Source: Micrasema longulum
Taxonomy: Eukaryota; Arthropoda; Insecta; Trichoptera; Brachycentridae
DNA length: 64,000 nucleotides
Direction: 5' to 3'
Assembly (NCBI GenBank): GCA_022494885.1
Contig: JAGVSM010003710.1
Span: 1 to 64,000, forward strand
Shown: piece by piece, positions 33,045 to 44,489 of the stretch
Numbering within the stretch: the stretch's first letter is position 1
Layout of the letters: each line of letters begins with the position of its first letter
Position numbers and translations under genes: made by a program
The notes under the pieces: model-generated
Database searches by the model: none
What the model saw: only the letters and a program-made list of their open reading frames with translations
Told to the model about the DNA's origin: nothing

Positions 33045-33175
33045 TGTGTAACACAGCGTGTAAAGTGGCCACTTAAATCTGCAATGACAGGTCATAAGCC
33101 CTGTAAATGCCTAGGCTTCCATATTCTCTTCTCAAAAATGTTTTTCCCCTATGTTGCAACAAATTTAGAGATACT
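33045..33175 (-). repeat. Family A (A1) fragment
   Basis: GTGTAAAGTGGCCACTTAAAT, AGGCTTCCATATTCTCTTCT, ATGTTTTTCCCCTATGTTGC: reverse core and start. Confidence 0.8.
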
Positions 33176-33194
33176 ATATAATTATGTATATAGT

Positions 33195-33325
33195 TATGGT
33201 TGGATAATTTATATAGCGCCATTTTTTTTTATCACCTCAAGGGTGCTGTTCAATAAATAAATATCCCAGCACGTTTTGCAGCTACAGAACGCATGGACAA
33301 TTGGGATTCTTGTTCTATTCTAATT
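33195..33325 (+). repeat. Repeat G copy
   Basis: GGTTGGATAATTTATATAGC, TCACCTCAAGGGTGCTG, TTGCAGCTACAGAACGCATG. Confidence 0.6.
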
Positions 33326-33584
33326 ATTTATTTATTTTTTATATCAACGGTTCAAAGAACCTTTTACCATATTTTTTTACATAAATAATCACAGCAGTGA
33401 ATAATCCATTATGTAATACATAATATGAAATATAAAAGAATAATTTAAACTCAACGATTTAGTGAAAATAATATATTTTTAAAAAAAGCAGCAAAAATGT
33501 TAAAAAGAAACATAACATAACAAGATGACAAATAAAAGATAAGAACGTGAGATTTATATGTAGTTACAGAAATAAATTAATGCA

Positions 33585-33880
33585 ACAACAACAAACCATC
33601 ACGCCGTTTCCCCGTAAAAAAAGCAGAGAGGGTAGAACGTCATATCACTCTGTCTTTTCATACAGACCTCGCTTCATGTATATTCATACATATCTTCTCA
33701 TCTACGCACGCCGGTTATTCCTACCGTCTTTTTCTCGGTCTTCCTCGTTTTCTGCATCCATAAAAATTCGCATCGCAGATCCTTTTAGCCGTTGTTTCGC
33801 TGTCCATTCAGTCGACATGTCCGAACGAACGCAACGCCCCTTTCTTAATTTTGTCGATAATGCTTTTCTCTAAATTAATG
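33585..33880 (-). mobile_element. RTE-like LINE C-terminal fragment
   Basis: Minus strand of CACGCCGTTTCCCCG... with ACATGTCCGAACGAACGCAA corresponds to the FGHVERM and DRIKKG region. A (CAA)n tail lies on the + side at 33584-33597. Confidence 0.75.
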
Positions 33881-34199
33881 CAATTCGTTGATTACCCTAA
33901 GTCAGTAACTGGTTATATACAAAAAAATTATTTACATTTCCAAATCTTCACTTTCCTCGGAAGTTTTTTCAATAAATTCAATTCATCGCCATCTCCTGAA
34001 GTACTTTAGAAGATTGATGGCTCCGCTTGGAGGATACTCGAAGCATATCTAAGTAGGAGAGACACTTAACCTAAAAATCCTGAATTTACTTGCAGGCCAG
34101 CGAAAACCGGAAATACAACAAAAAAACTCCGTGTTTAATAGGACAACTCTCGTTTTTGGACCTAAAGTTGTGTGTTAAGTACACAACAAAAAACGAAGC

Positions 34200-34430
34200 A
34201 TTTTGTTTAGAAAATGAGGAAGTAATTACGTACATAAGAAGCGATTATTGTATTTTTACTAAAAAAGGGTCAAGATTACTAGATATAGAAAAGGGGCGAA
34301 AAATACTGAGTAGGTTTAGAAAAGGAGCCAAGATTATAACGTATATAAAAGGGGCCAAAATTATTATTTATAGAAAGGAGCCGAGAATATTCAGTTCAGT
34401 TTGGTTCAAATACGGCATTTTTTGGCAAAA
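34200..34430 (+). repeat. 27-bp minisatellite, first array
   Basis: Degenerate units like AAAAGGGGCCAAAATTATTA(TTTATAG). The 27-base period keeps a frame open with repeated KGAKIITY-like units (frame 34090-34467). See second array at 35116-35300. Confidence 0.65.
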
Positions 34431-34597
34431 AAAAATAAGTCCATACTTGCAATACAAAATAAAATAAAATAAGTGTTTGACATGTGAAATTTCAAGAAAA
34501 TATTCCTATCTGCTTCACTAGATAAAAAAAATACCTGTTCTAAAGCAACATACATAATAATATGAATATAACTAATATACTGTAATAAAAATTAAGA

Positions 34598-34779
34598 ATA
34601 TTTTGAGTTTGTCCAAATTTTTGTAGACAAGGACCGGATTCAACTCCCCGCTGATGCCTATACTTCTATATTACCTTTTCTTAAATGTTCTTAGACAAGG
34701 ACCGGATTCAAAGCCCTGTAGATGCCTAGACTTCTATATTACCTTTTCTTTAATGTTCTTCATCTTTGTTGTAATATGT
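34598..34779 (-). repeat. Short family A (A2) copy with 15-bp target-site duplication
   Basis: Flanked by TAATAAAAATTAAGA at 34583-34597 and 34780-34794. Starts ATATTTTGAGTTTGTCC (T) and ends GTTGTAATATGT (reversed start), the exact reverse of the ends of the 52307 copy. Core deleted. Inside, a 68-bp T/start composite is repeated at 34625-34692 and 34693-34760. Confidence 0.9.
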
Positions 34780-34799
34780 TAATAAAAATTAAGATTAAA

Positions 34800-35115
34800 A
34801 AAAAAAAACTCGAAACAATTATGATACAGATACATAAATTATAAAACAAAGATAAAGAATTACAATACTAAAAAATAAAATAATATTACCGTATCATAAA
34901 ATTGGCAAGTAACAATCTGAATTTCTCAGTTTGAGGGAAAATTACAAATTATGAAAATGGAAAAAAATGATTTGATGGATCAAAAATGAACATTGATTAT
35001 TAAAGGTAGTATGAAATTGTTATTTTTTGGACCGCATCTAGCTGACTCCTTCCGATTCTGAGGAGCCACTCTTTACTTCAACTGGGAAATTGTTTTTGGA
35101 AGAATTGGCAATCTT
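34800..35115. other. Intron between minisatellite arrays
   Basis: AT-rich; nothing recognised. Confidence 0.35.
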
Positions 35116-35300
35116 TTGAGGATATTAAAAGGGACCGAGATTATGTTTAGAAAGGGGGCTAAGATTATTACCTATAGAAAACAGATCAAAATAATTACCC
35201 ATAGAAAAGGGACAAGATTATTTCGTACAGATAAGCGGCTAAGATTATTCCGTATCACTAAGGGGCCAAACTTATTGCGTGTAGAAAATTTAACCCTCAT
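35116..35300 (+). repeat. 27-bp minisatellite, second array
   Basis: Units of 24-28 bases such as AAAGGGGGCTAAGATTATTA(CCTATAG). Frame 35116-35325 reads RKGAKIITYRK-type repeats. Same orientation as the 34.2-kb array, about 0.7 kb away. Confidence 0.7.
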
Positions 35301-35339
35301 AGGATTTCATAGTAAAATCGAATAATAATATTAAAAGCG

Positions 35340-35700
35340 GTTAATAACAGAAAATCAAAGTGTAAGAAAAAGAAAGAGACCAGTATTTTAACAGAGACAA
35401 AGGAAATAACTGATAGATATAGATGAATTTAGATGAAGAAATTATTGAGAAATGTGGAAATCTGGTCATTTGCGGAGTTTTTGACCCGTCATTGAATGGT
35501 TTAAGTGATTGCTTATTCAGAATAATATTATTAAGAAGTAAATATGATATTGACAAATGTGAAGAACTTTTTAAAAAGAGAATTCAGAAGTGTTGACGTA
35601 ACATTACATGGTTTACAGTCTGTATTGTAACGCCGAATGGCGAATGTTTGTGATTTCTGTAACTCAACAATTTTCAGATGTTTTTGTATATATTTAATCA
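35340..35700 (+). repeat. Very diverged family A-like sequence
   Basis: TGACCCGTCATTGAATGGTTTA (first 20 bases shown in part) and ACCGGCAT-less core echoes near 35480-35510, and AACGCCGAATGGCGAATGTT near 35630. Weak. Confidence 0.25.
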
Positions 35701-35739
35701 AAACAGGCTCGTTTCTACATAGTTTGATACTTCCTCATG

Positions 35740-36260
35740 GCAGTGGCGAACGTTGATTTTGTTTACAGGTAAGCTACAAAAACTGTTCATAAATGTTTAC
35801 CTACATAGAACATAATGTATAAGCAATAAATAAATTGCTATTTTTTCTGTGGTTACAGAACCACAGAAAAAACACAGGTGATTCAACAGCATCTTTCATC
35901 TATGACATCAACTCAAACTACGGTTATTATTAACTTCGCTATATATTATCAATACGTAGCTTTATTCTCCATTATTTTAATACAAAACTTATACACAAGT
36001 TTTTAAAAAATACCACAATGAATATAGTCGATAATGTTCCTATTACGATTGAAATTTCAACTGGCAAATTTGTTCTAGAAATAAATAATGCCAAAAATGG
36101 CCACGTTGAGTGCCACTCGTCCTGCGATATGACTGCATGAAAGTAAATCTAGTCATATAATATATCAACGGTATCATCTCAAAGAAAAATACCCACTAAG
36201 AAATAATGTTTTAAATACTGTTTTCCAAATCAAGAATCTTCAAATGTGTAATCTGCGAGC
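35740..36260 (+). repeat. Repeat N copy with broken mini-ORF
   Basis: AGTGGCGAACGTTGATTTTG and ACAGGTAAGCTACAAAAACT, then ACAGAACCACAGAAAAA, then a broken frame from 36018 (MNIVDNVPITIEISTGKF..., NAKNGHVE, stop, ... KYCFPNQESS). A minus-strand copy at 57430-57900 plus 58668-58735 holds the intact 80-codon version. Confidence 0.65.
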
Positions 36261-37630
36261 TAACTTTAGGATGAAATAAATTGCAACGGGGTTTGGATGT
36301 TGAAAATATAGATAAATTAACTGGAACAATCGGCTAGTTTCTTGGCTCTCTGCTGTTAGTTTTTTATTATTTTTTACAGGCAAATACAAACGGTTGCAAT
36401 GATTTATACGAAATAACAATTTATTTTTATCTTGAATAAACTTACTATAAAACATTATTATAGATAGTCCAATTGTAGTAGGCTGCGAATAATCGCTTAT
36501 ATGGATGATTCGCCCCTGCCTTATGTATGACATCATCTTCCGTTGACTTTGTTTGTCCCTACGGTCTCTTCATATTTCTTAAATCTTCAATTTTCTGGCG
36601 TATTCTTTCTGAAATTATTTTTTCAAACATTTTAAATGTGTACTACTCGTATTGTTATCTGATACACTTACTGTTATTGAAATTTTATTTATTTTGTTGA
36701 TCCCGTTTTTTATATTTTTATTTACATTTGAAAAGGAAAAAAGCAAGAAAGATTATTTACAATTTGCTTTTTGATTTTTCTTGTTAACTTTGGATACCAA
36801 CAGTTGTCCATTATTATCATTTTTTCAATGCATATTTTTAAACCTAACTATTAATGTTAGATTATACCCATATTTTTATCTTTTTTATCACACAAAGTTT
36901 TTTTTTTATTTTGCATTGCAGGTGTTTTTTCAGTTTCTGCATTTCTTCTAGAAAAAAATAATTCTTTAGTAATTTTTAAAATTATTAGAATGTTTGTACT
37001 CACCTGTATTATTTTTGTAAATGCCCCCTGGGCGTATTGTAAAATTAAATAAATAAAAATTAAATTATGCTCACTTGTGTTCCTATTACGTTTTGCCTCC
37101 ATTTTGCCAAATAACCCCAAAACATTTGAGTGGCTGGTTTTTACCTAGTCCAGGGTTGCATTAGGGTTATTTCTAAAACCGATTGCTCATTCGTCTCGTG
37201 GGAGGGTGTGGTAATCAATAATGTCTAATGACGATTTTATGCTTCGTCGAAACGTTACGCGTTTCTCGTGGCTGGTTTGAATACCAATGCCCGACGGTTG
37301 GAAACATACAACGAACTAACCGAATCAACGGTCTAAATAATGCCAACTCTGAATTTGATTGAATTATTGTACTGCGGAATAAATAAATATATCATCCGGA
37401 TTTATTTCCAACCTTAAATGATTTTTTACATTTAAAATGTTTTCCATAAGCAAAAACGCGAGCGAATTTACTAACAAAGCAGTCAAATCGTTGGAACGTA
37501 ATCATTTTAATTGGCTTGGTGAGTCTTGTCACTAACAATGTGTTAGTCATGTTTTAAATAAGTTGTGTCCGTTTTTTGTTCAAATTTAAAAATGAACTCC
37601 GAAAATAAAACAAAATGGGAAATGATATTC
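36260..37630. other. Intron, mostly unrecognised
   Basis: AT-rich. 37225-37275 has CTTCGTCGAAACGTTACGCG, a hairpin phrase like those of Penelope-type repeats. Minus-strand ORFs here lack domains. Confidence 0.35.
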
Positions 37631-38105
37631 ATTTATTTATTTATTACATATAAGGGCGGACATATTGCCTTAAGGTAATTTTTTACCACCCACCCAAACC
37701 GTTCAGTTTGAGAAAATTACAAGTACATGGACACAAAATTAAAAACAAAGATTAACTAAAATATATTAAAAATTAACACTCTACTATGATGAGAGAAGAA
37801 GGGATGGGAATAAAAAAAGAAGGATAAAAGAATAACTTAATAAATATTTCGTAAATAAAGAAGAGGCGTCTCTAACATTAGTGGGTAGATTATTCCACAA
37901 TTGAGCAGCTACTACTGTGAAGGGGGAGGCAAGAAAATTAGAGAGATGAAAGGGTATTAAAAGGGTTATTTCTTTACTAGAACGAAGAGATAGTCCGTGT
38001 TGTGATAGAGGTTGGAAGAGCTCTCTCAGATAAACAGGCGAAGTGGGATTATTTAAAATATTGTGAAGAAGTGATAGAATGTGAATGTTTCTTTTATGCT
38101 TGATA
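37630..38105 (-). mobile_element. CR1-like LINE C-terminus, open for about 100 codons
   Basis: Minus strand from about 38105 to 37795 is open, without a start codon: VYLRELFQPLSQHGLSLRSS, then FTVVAAQLWNNLPTNVRDAS and a stop. The xxAAxLWNxLP pattern is the C-terminal end of CR1-type ORF2. The 3' UTR has ATTGCCTTAAGGTAA (on +) and an (AATA)n tail at 37630. Relatively well preserved. Confidence 0.75.
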
Positions 38106-38107
38106 CT

Positions 38108-38382
38108 GAGCTATCATCACCCATAATCATTCCCTTTCCGCACCTAAAGGTGCATAGGGCACTGCATTGGTATACCAATCGCAGCGTATTTTGATCACTT
38201 TTTGTTACATGAAGGTAAGATGATCAGTTTTACGCTTCAGGTACCTCCCAGGGACTATGAAATATTCTAGTATGAAAAACAACTTTTAAATAAATATTTA
38301 ATATCAACCATGTCGGGAATCTAACCCAAGACGCCTCGCATGGTAGGCAAACGCGGTGACGATTTTACCACGAGGACGAAGA
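38108..38382 (-). mobile_element. SINE2 copy (tRNA-derived)
   Basis: Tail CATCACCCATAATCATTCCC, body CACTGCATTGGTATACCAAT and AGGGACTATGAAATATTC, head CGCATGGTAGGCAAACGCGG to ACCACGAGG (all on +, element on -). Confidence 0.8.
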
Positions 38383-38424
38383 AAAAAAAAACTTTTATCA
38401 TTTGAAAAAAAAACTTAATTTTAT

Positions 38425-38592
38425 TGAAGGAATATAGATGTTCAAATACGGGCAGAATAGTGAATGTTTTACAGTACATAAAACGGTCACTTAAATCAGC
38501 CGATGATAGGTCATGAGCCCTGTGGATGCTAAGATTTCTATATTCTCTTCACCAAAAATTTTATTCATCTCTGTTGTAATATGTTGGTGAAA
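38425..38592 (-). repeat. Family A (A2) copy
   Basis: ATTGAAGGAATATAGATG, GGGCAGAATAGTGAATG, CCGATGATAGGTCATGAGCC, ends CATCTCTGTTGTAATATGTT. Confidence 0.8.
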
Positions 38593-38599
38593 GTGTTTT

Positions 38600-39145
38600 T
38601 ATTTTTCCCATATGATGAACAACCATAAAATGAGTGCTTTGAATATAAAATATATATATATTTTTAAGATTTTGGTTACAATTTTGTATTTTGGTTTATT
38701 TAAATTAAAAATAATACTAAAACCCTATAATTTGGTTCAGATATTTTAAACCTCAGGTCCTGGTTTCCCCCTATGGCAATGTACTTGTATCACAATGTTG
38801 AATAATTTTTTTAGCCTTTATCTCTTCGTAGAATAATATGCCTGAAACACTTGTCGTGTCTGTCGAAATAATTTGTGCTTTTCATTTATTTCTTTTAAAA
38901 TACATTTTCCTTTTTGTTATTTTTTCCTTTAGTCCAGTATCCTACCTTTTTTCCTTCGTCATTCTTTCTCACATCTCAAATGCCTTCAATCTTTTTTATT
39001 AGAATCCTACTCTGATCTCGTGTAATGAAATTCTCCCTTTGTTAAGGGATGTTTGGCGGGATTTTAGTAATAATATTTAGATACCCGGATATTTGAGTAA
39101 ACGCGATATTTTAATCAACATTAAAATTTATATTTTATACGGGGA
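38600..39145. other. AT-rich intron, nothing recognised
   Basis: No feature noted. Confidence 0.4.
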
Positions 39146-39420
39146 ATGTATCCGATAAAGATATATCAACGATTTTTCAAAAATTTACTTATTGTTTTTG
39201 AATACCCATTAAGGTTATATAAAAACATGTACGACTTCTGCTCAAATTCTGCGAAAATTATCTTTTGGACCCCAAGAGTGTTCAATGTCTTGGATGAAGA
39301 TATTAAGTTCTCTAAAACGAAAGCCATTTTCTGGACTGCTGCGAAATATTGCATAGATTTTAATACTATTAAGCATGTTTGCCAGATATTTATAAAAATA
39401 GAAAATAAATATTAATTAAT
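39146..39420 (+). mobile_element. LINE C-terminus (PRVFNVLDE type)
   Basis: Open frame with YDFCSNSAKIIFWTPRVFNV, LDEDIKFSKTKAIF, the same motif order as 25222-25764 and 60020-60377. 5'-truncated. Confidence 0.7.
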
Positions 39421-39446
39421 ATAGTTCGATAAATGATACAGGTTTT

Positions 39447-39475
39447 TATATGTATATATATATATATATAAATAT
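39447..39475 (+). repeat. TA microsatellite
   Basis: Uninterrupted TATATA tract. Confidence 0.9.
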
Positions 39476-39589
39476 AAAAATCTACTCTTATAACTGCTTA
39501 ATGTTATAACTGTAATTTCATTTAAATTATTTATTGACAATTCTTGATGGAATTCCATTGTAATGATGTAATAACTTATATTTACCTAA

Positions 39590-39780
39590 AAGTTATTAAT
39601 TTAAAAAATACTTGGTACACTTCCACTTATTTATTTTGACCAATTAGCGCTTTCACCCTCTAATGGGCATCTTCAGACTGGTTAATATTATACAGTGTAA
39701 GGATAATTGATATAAAACTAAATAAGTGGAAAGTGTACCAAGTATTTTAAAATTAATAACTTGTCTGTAAATATAAGTTA
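39590..39780 (-). repeat. GAAGATG-hairpin repeat, then inverted piece
   Basis: ACTTGGTACACTTCCACTTA and TCACCCTCTAATGGGCATCT then TCAGAC (minus motif GTCTGAAGATGCCC...GGGTGAAAG). 39720-39775 repeats AAGTGGAAAGTGTACCAAG in + orientation, making a foldback. Confidence 0.6.
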
Positions 39781-40315
39781 CTATAACTGTAACTTTTCAA
39801 AAAAGAGGCTAACTCTTGGGCTTGGACAGTGACTTACACTGTTGTAGTTGTTTATAAGAGTTTTTTTATAATTTTGAATATACGAGTACATGAGAAAAAA
39901 ATCGAAACAGGATATATAAAGAAAAAAGCAAAAAATAATAAAACATTCATACGAATTAAAATTAAATGCAGTTTTACACGTATTCAAAAAATTCCTTTAG
40001 ATTTACTTAAAATTTATTTATTGATTTATTATTTTTAATAGTGTTTAGTTCATTGGGGAGATAATTACAATTTTTTACACCTTTGAAGACAATGCTATTT
40101 TGACCATGACTTGTGTAGAATTTAGGAATTTTAATATTATTTTGGTATCTGAGTGACTTATTCATATATTTATTTATGAAGTATTGATGAAAATATCAAC
40201 AAAAAAAATATTAATTTCTTATTTTTATTTTATTGATATGCACGGGACAAATTTTTTTTATAAACATATTTATATATTCATATCAAGTAACATTTTTTAA
40301 CACGCAAACTTACTT
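39780..40315. other. AT-rich intron with overlapping chance ORFs
   Basis: Two short ORFs on opposite strands without domains; nothing else recognised. Confidence 0.35.
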
Positions 40316-40317
40316 AC

Positions 40318-40600
40318 CGTCGGCCTCGTAGTGTAATGGTCAGTGCGTTTGCCTACATGCGAGAGGTCTCGGGTTCTATTCCCGGCATGGTTTTATGTAG
40401 TACTTAAATAAGTACTTCTAAATAGAAGGGTTTTTTCACACCAGAATATTTCATAGTCCCTGGACGGGTAACTGAAGCGTAAAACTGATCATCTTACCTT
40501 CATGTAACAAAAACAATTAAGAAACGCTACGATTGGTGTACCAATGCAGTACCCTATGCACCATTAGGAGCGGAAAGGGATTGATGATGATGATGAAACT
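40318..40600 (+). mobile_element. SINE2, fullest copy
   Basis: Head CGGCCTCGTAGTGTAATGG and TCAGTGCGTTTGCCTACATG, B box GGGTTCTATTCCCGG, body with AGTCCCTGGACGGGTAAC and TTGGTGTACCAATGCAGTAC, and a (GAT)n tail at 40580-40593. Pol III boxes plus simple-repeat tail define a tRNA-derived SINE. Confidence 0.85.
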
Positions 40601-40880
40601 TACCTATTGTGGTTTTTTAGGCTGTGCCCGTATTAAGCTCTAATAAAAAATAACAAAAAATATTTAGTAACTTAAAATAAATAATATTTGCATTCTCATA
40701 CAATATTTAAATTAAAAATAATAATCCAATAAAAGAAATAACTTTAATTACTTTAAAAAGTAATCAAATATATTAGAATAGGTATTTGAACATCCTTTTA
40801 CTGTCACTCTCTCGCAGATGCCTCTCCGATGTGTGAAAAAAACAACAGCACGTCGGACTGATTATTTATTTATTTATTAG
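40600..40880. other. AT-rich intron
   Basis: (TTTA)n at 40863-40905 marks a LINE tail; otherwise nothing. Confidence 0.35.
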
Positions 40881-41110
40881 TTTAATTTATTTATTTATTA
40901 GTTTATACATACATTGTTACAAAAATGGCACAAAAAATACTCTGGCAAATTTTGCTTGTACTAGGAGTAGGCTCAGTATATGAAGGGTTGGCAAGCCAGA
41001 AATATAAGTATGCCTAATGTTGCAATTGGTTCCTATATGGGCAAATGTTCTAAGAAACCGATTTGTTGCGGCAAATGTGGTTTTCGAATATATTTCCCAT
41101 AAATAAAAAT
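40880..41110 (-). mobile_element. LINE C-terminus and tail
   Basis: Minus strand reads FAATNRFLRTFAHIGTNCNI, then LPTLHILSLLLVQAKFARVF and a (TAAA)n tail. The string belongs to a jockey-like C-terminus. Abuts a different LINE at 41160. Confidence 0.65.
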
Positions 41111-41159
41111 AATATTGAAGAAATGTTACAGCCCAAAAAACAGTTACAGCCCAAAAGAG

Positions 41160-41710
41160 AAGAAAAAAAAAATCCAATAGTCTTACTCCACGGTCATTTC
41201 TTAAACCTAAGCCGTATTTTCCATCTACCTCTCTAATGTGATGGTCATCGATTGTTGCACCTACTTTAGCATTAAAATCTCCCAAAATCATAGTTACTTC
41301 TTGACTTGGAATTGATTTAATAACATTGCTCAGTTTAGTTTAGTCCTTTAAGGTGCATCCGAAGTTGGAGCACACACTTGAATAATATTCAATCTTACAG
41401 GTTGAGAGTCCAGTTTTATACTAATAATTCTGTCGCATGTTGAAGTATAGCCTAAAATGGATCTTTGAATATTTGGTGGAACTATGAAAGCAACCCCGTT
41501 TCTGCTTTCTTCTTCTGGTCCAACAAAATACACGGTGTTTCCACTGTCAGTTGTAAAAGTGCCTTCTCCTTTCCGGTGTGTCTCGCTGAGACCGAGAATA
41601 TCTAATCCATGTTAAGTCATTTCTTTTTTAACTATTTCTATCTTTCCAGGCTTTAATAGACCTCTTACGTTCCATGCAGAGATTTTTTTAAATGTATTTA
41701 TTATCGCTTT
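41160..41710 (-). mobile_element. LINE fragment with APE-type endonuclease N-terminus
   Basis: The only endonuclease piece in the window. Minus strand order: WNVRGLLKPGKIEI, HGLDILGLSETHRKGEG, VYFVGPEEESRNGVAFIVPP, DRIISIKLDSQPVRLNIIQV, CAPTSDAP, a gap with loss of codons, then TMILGDFNAKVGA. LSET, APT and GDFNAK are the APE endonuclease motifs (SETH; GDFN). Stops and a deletion make it dead. Family resembles RTE-type insect elements. Confidence 0.8.
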
Positions 41711-41724
41711 ATTAAACACTTCTC

Positions 41725-42345
41725 CTATTTGGTCTCCATTCTACAGGACTCGTATTAACCATATCGAGTCTGTCCAACACCGTTTACTAAGAAAAGTGGC
41801 ATGGTTGCACGGATTGCAAAGGAGTAATTATTTCTATTTTGAAATAAAGCAATCTTTCAATCTGTCTTTATTGGAGAAACGTAGAACTGAGCCTTATAGA
41901 TAGAATTTTCAAAATACTTAATGCTATAAGTGATATCCCATCTTTGATGCAATCAACTTCTTTTCATGTTCCCAACCATATCACCAGAAGTCGAAATCTG
42001 CTATTTATTAAACCTTCTAAGATCAATTTTTGTTTTTATGCCCCAATGTCCAGAATGTGTAGATTAGTTAATTCGTCACACGACTTAGAATTCTTTGGGA
42101 TAGATCTTCCTGCTATTCGTTTATCTCTTCGCGACTAAAATATGTGGAATGATGTTGGATTGGCATGGTTTAGCTCGAAGTCTTATGTTTTTCGTTTTTA
42201 TGAATATATTGCATACTATTATTGTATTGCCATTGTTGTCCTTGTATTTCTATGTTATTTTTGTTCAGTTTCTTGTATTTATGTTTCTTTATGCAGCTGT
42301 TGTAATAAGCTAAGGCCGTATAAATAATAAATAAATGTGTTAATA
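41725..42345 (+). mobile_element. LINE D C-terminus and 3' UTR
   Basis: SPFYRTRINHIESVQHRLLR, then after frame changes a C-terminal string with PMSRMCRLVNSSHDLEFFGI and RLSLRD-stop. UTR GGATTGGCATGGTTTAGCTC through AAGCTAAGGCCGTATAAAT and (AAAT)n. Relatives: UTR at 27470-27690; PMARMCREYN at 57.98 kb. Confidence 0.75.
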
Positions 42346-42382
42346 ACAATTTCAACTAATTTTGAAAATAAAAAAAAGGGTT

Positions 42383-43090
42383 GAGGAAATTTGAATGTTC
42401 AAACATGGGCAGAATGGTGAATGTTACGCAGTGTGTTAAGTGACCACTTAAACCAGCTAATGACAGGTCACAAGCCCTGTAAATGCCTTGATTTTCATAT
42501 TCTCCTATCAAAAATATTTTCCCTGCCTGTTGAAATAAATTTAATTATTAATAACTAGGGAGGAAATCCAGCCAGTCTGCAAGCATTTGGACACACTCAA
42601 ACATTGTTGAATTAACTACCTGGTAAAAGAAGAAGAAGAAGAAGAAAAACTGGAAAATTGTTTTCAGGCGTTGCCTAGTAGGTGATTTGGTTCAGTAGGA
42701 TGAATCTCACTCACGTCATAAAGGTTTTAGCTCTTTTTATTTTTTTTTAAATATTTTTTTTTTGTTTTTTTACAATTAACATAAGCGATAAAACAGAGTA
42801 TTCAAAAAAAACATAGCAATGAAATACGTATTAATAGTAAAAATAGTAAGCAAAAAATCCCACAAAAGCACGGCCTGTTCTTTTACTTCACAAAAGTCAA
42901 CAGATGGAAGAGCTGAGGAAATGTGGACGTTCGGACATGGGCAGAATGGTGAATGTTACACGGTATGTAAATTTGCCACTTAAACCAGCCAATGACAGGT
43001 CATAAGCCCTGTCAATGTCTAGACTTCCATATTCCCTTCTCAAAAATGTTTTTCCTCTCTGTTGAAATAAATTTAAATATATAATAATTT
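42383..43090 (-). repeat. Family A (A1), two head-to-tail units with insertion
   Basis: First unit core and start to 42535, T' (42556-42608, AGGAAATCCAGCCAGTCTGC), AGGCGTTGCC, then TTTTAGCTCTTTT, an insertion of about 150 bases (42737-42882), TTCTTTTACTTCACAAAAGT and a second core ending GTTGAAATAAATTTAAAT. The order shows T lying between tandem units. Confidence 0.85.
42737..42882 (-). mobile_element. LINE-tail insertion inside family A
   Basis: T-rich at its left (poly(A) on minus) and bounded by TCTTTT on both sides, splitting the family A phrase GCTCTTTTACTTC. A 5'-truncated retroposed tail. Confidence 0.6.
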
Positions 43091-43815
43091 CATTTTTATC
43101 TGAAAGCCAATCTGAAGTTGACAACCCTGTGTATTATCAGAACATTTTATATGTATTCGACATAGTGAATTAAGCTTTTCACTTTAATTATGAGCATTTT
43201 TTATTCTCGGAAAATCGTTATTTAACACAATCAGCTCATTTAATTAATACTTTAAAAGGTACTCCCATTGTAGAAATGAACCTAAACGTCTTAACCTCCC
43301 TTATATATCCCTCGTATCCCAGAGGACTTTCCCGGGAAATTAGAGGGAAGAAATAAATGGAGTCAGTCTTTTCTGTCCTCGTAGCTGCCAGTTAATATGT
43401 GTTAATGTCTGGAATAATAAAATTGTATTTTTCAGGTTTAGGAAAGAGGAAACACGCTTCATAAATATTTCATTTAATTAAACCACCTAGCATTTGTTAA
43501 CAACAACCCAATAAATCAAAGGAGAGTGCAATCGGTGTATTTAATCGCTTTAATGGGTGGTTTAGATGCTTTAATTACTTAAATTAATTGCTGTACTTAT
43601 AATATTGTTATGTTCGACAGTTGACAACGAATTGTCATTTTACTCTCTTGATATAATCGTATATTTACAATTACTATTTTTTTTTAATTGCGTAGATAAA
43701 CGTTATTAGAAAAAAGTCGTTTCTACTCATAATGCCATGTGATAAAACAAGAAAAGGTAACATTTTTATTTCATTTCAATTCATTGCAGTATATCTTTAA
43801 CTAAAACATTAAACA
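43090..43815. other. Intron, nothing recognised
   Basis: No repeat or frame noted. Confidence 0.4.
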
Positions 43816-43817
43816 TA

Positions 43818-44045
43818 TAGAGGTAATATAGAAGTCTAGCCCTGTAGATTACATGGCTTATGACCTGTCAATTACCAACTGTCAAAGACTTTTGTTACCA
43901 AGAATTGCAGGTTTTCTTTGCTGTCAGCAAGAAGCACACACCTTTACTTTAAAAAAATACATAACGAACAAAAATGCTCCGTATTAAGAGCCCCCGCTTA
44001 TTGTGGAAAAAATTCACAGTGACTTTTTTTCAGAGTGTCGAGTAC
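43818..44045 (-). repeat. Family A scrap and repeat Q
   Basis: 43818-43870: GAGGTAATATAGAAGTCTAG, ATGGCTTATGACCTGTCAAT. 43885-44045 is repeat Q, inverted to 21405-21565. Confidence 0.6.
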
Positions 44046-44215
44046 TGTACTTATTTACGAGGGAAACAAAAAACAAACCAACACGAGCGTTGACTTAGAG
44101 ATAACACACGCGTTGACTTATGACTGCGATAACTTAAGCATGTTCATTGTGATCGCTCTAATGCTAAGCATGTTTTTAAGCACGTTGATAGTTATTTGGG
44201 ATTGAGCTACTGGTC
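44045..44215 (-). repeat. Penelope-like repeat, inverted to 4740-4850
   Basis: TTACGAGGGAAACAAAAAAC, CACGAGCGTTGACTTA, AACTTAAGCATGTTCATTG, AAGCACGTTGATAGTTATTT. Confidence 0.55.
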
Positions 44216-44341
44216 AAAAAGGAGAATCGGTAAAAATTTAAACAAAATTTTTAAAAATCAGGTCAATATTGATTTTTAAAAAGACCTAATGAATTTTAAA
44301 AAATAACTGTTTTTTTTAGTAGGGACTTAAAGCTTTTACAT

Positions 44342-44361
44342 ATCTCTCTCTCTCTCTCTTT
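44342..44361 (+). repeat. TC microsatellite
   Basis: Ten TC units. Confidence 0.9.
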
Positions 44362-44489
44362 TGTACTTTCATTGATAACCTTACATATAATTATTATATT
44401 AAATGGAATCTTCACTGGTCCATTAGAATTAAGTCTAATTGTGTAAAATATATATAATATATATGTAAAACTTTGTTCCAAAAAAGGAA

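Noticed and set aside
40318..40395. Functional tRNA-Gly gene
   Set aside because: Followed by a shared non-tRNA body and a (GAT)n tail, as are two other copies; SINE2 head.
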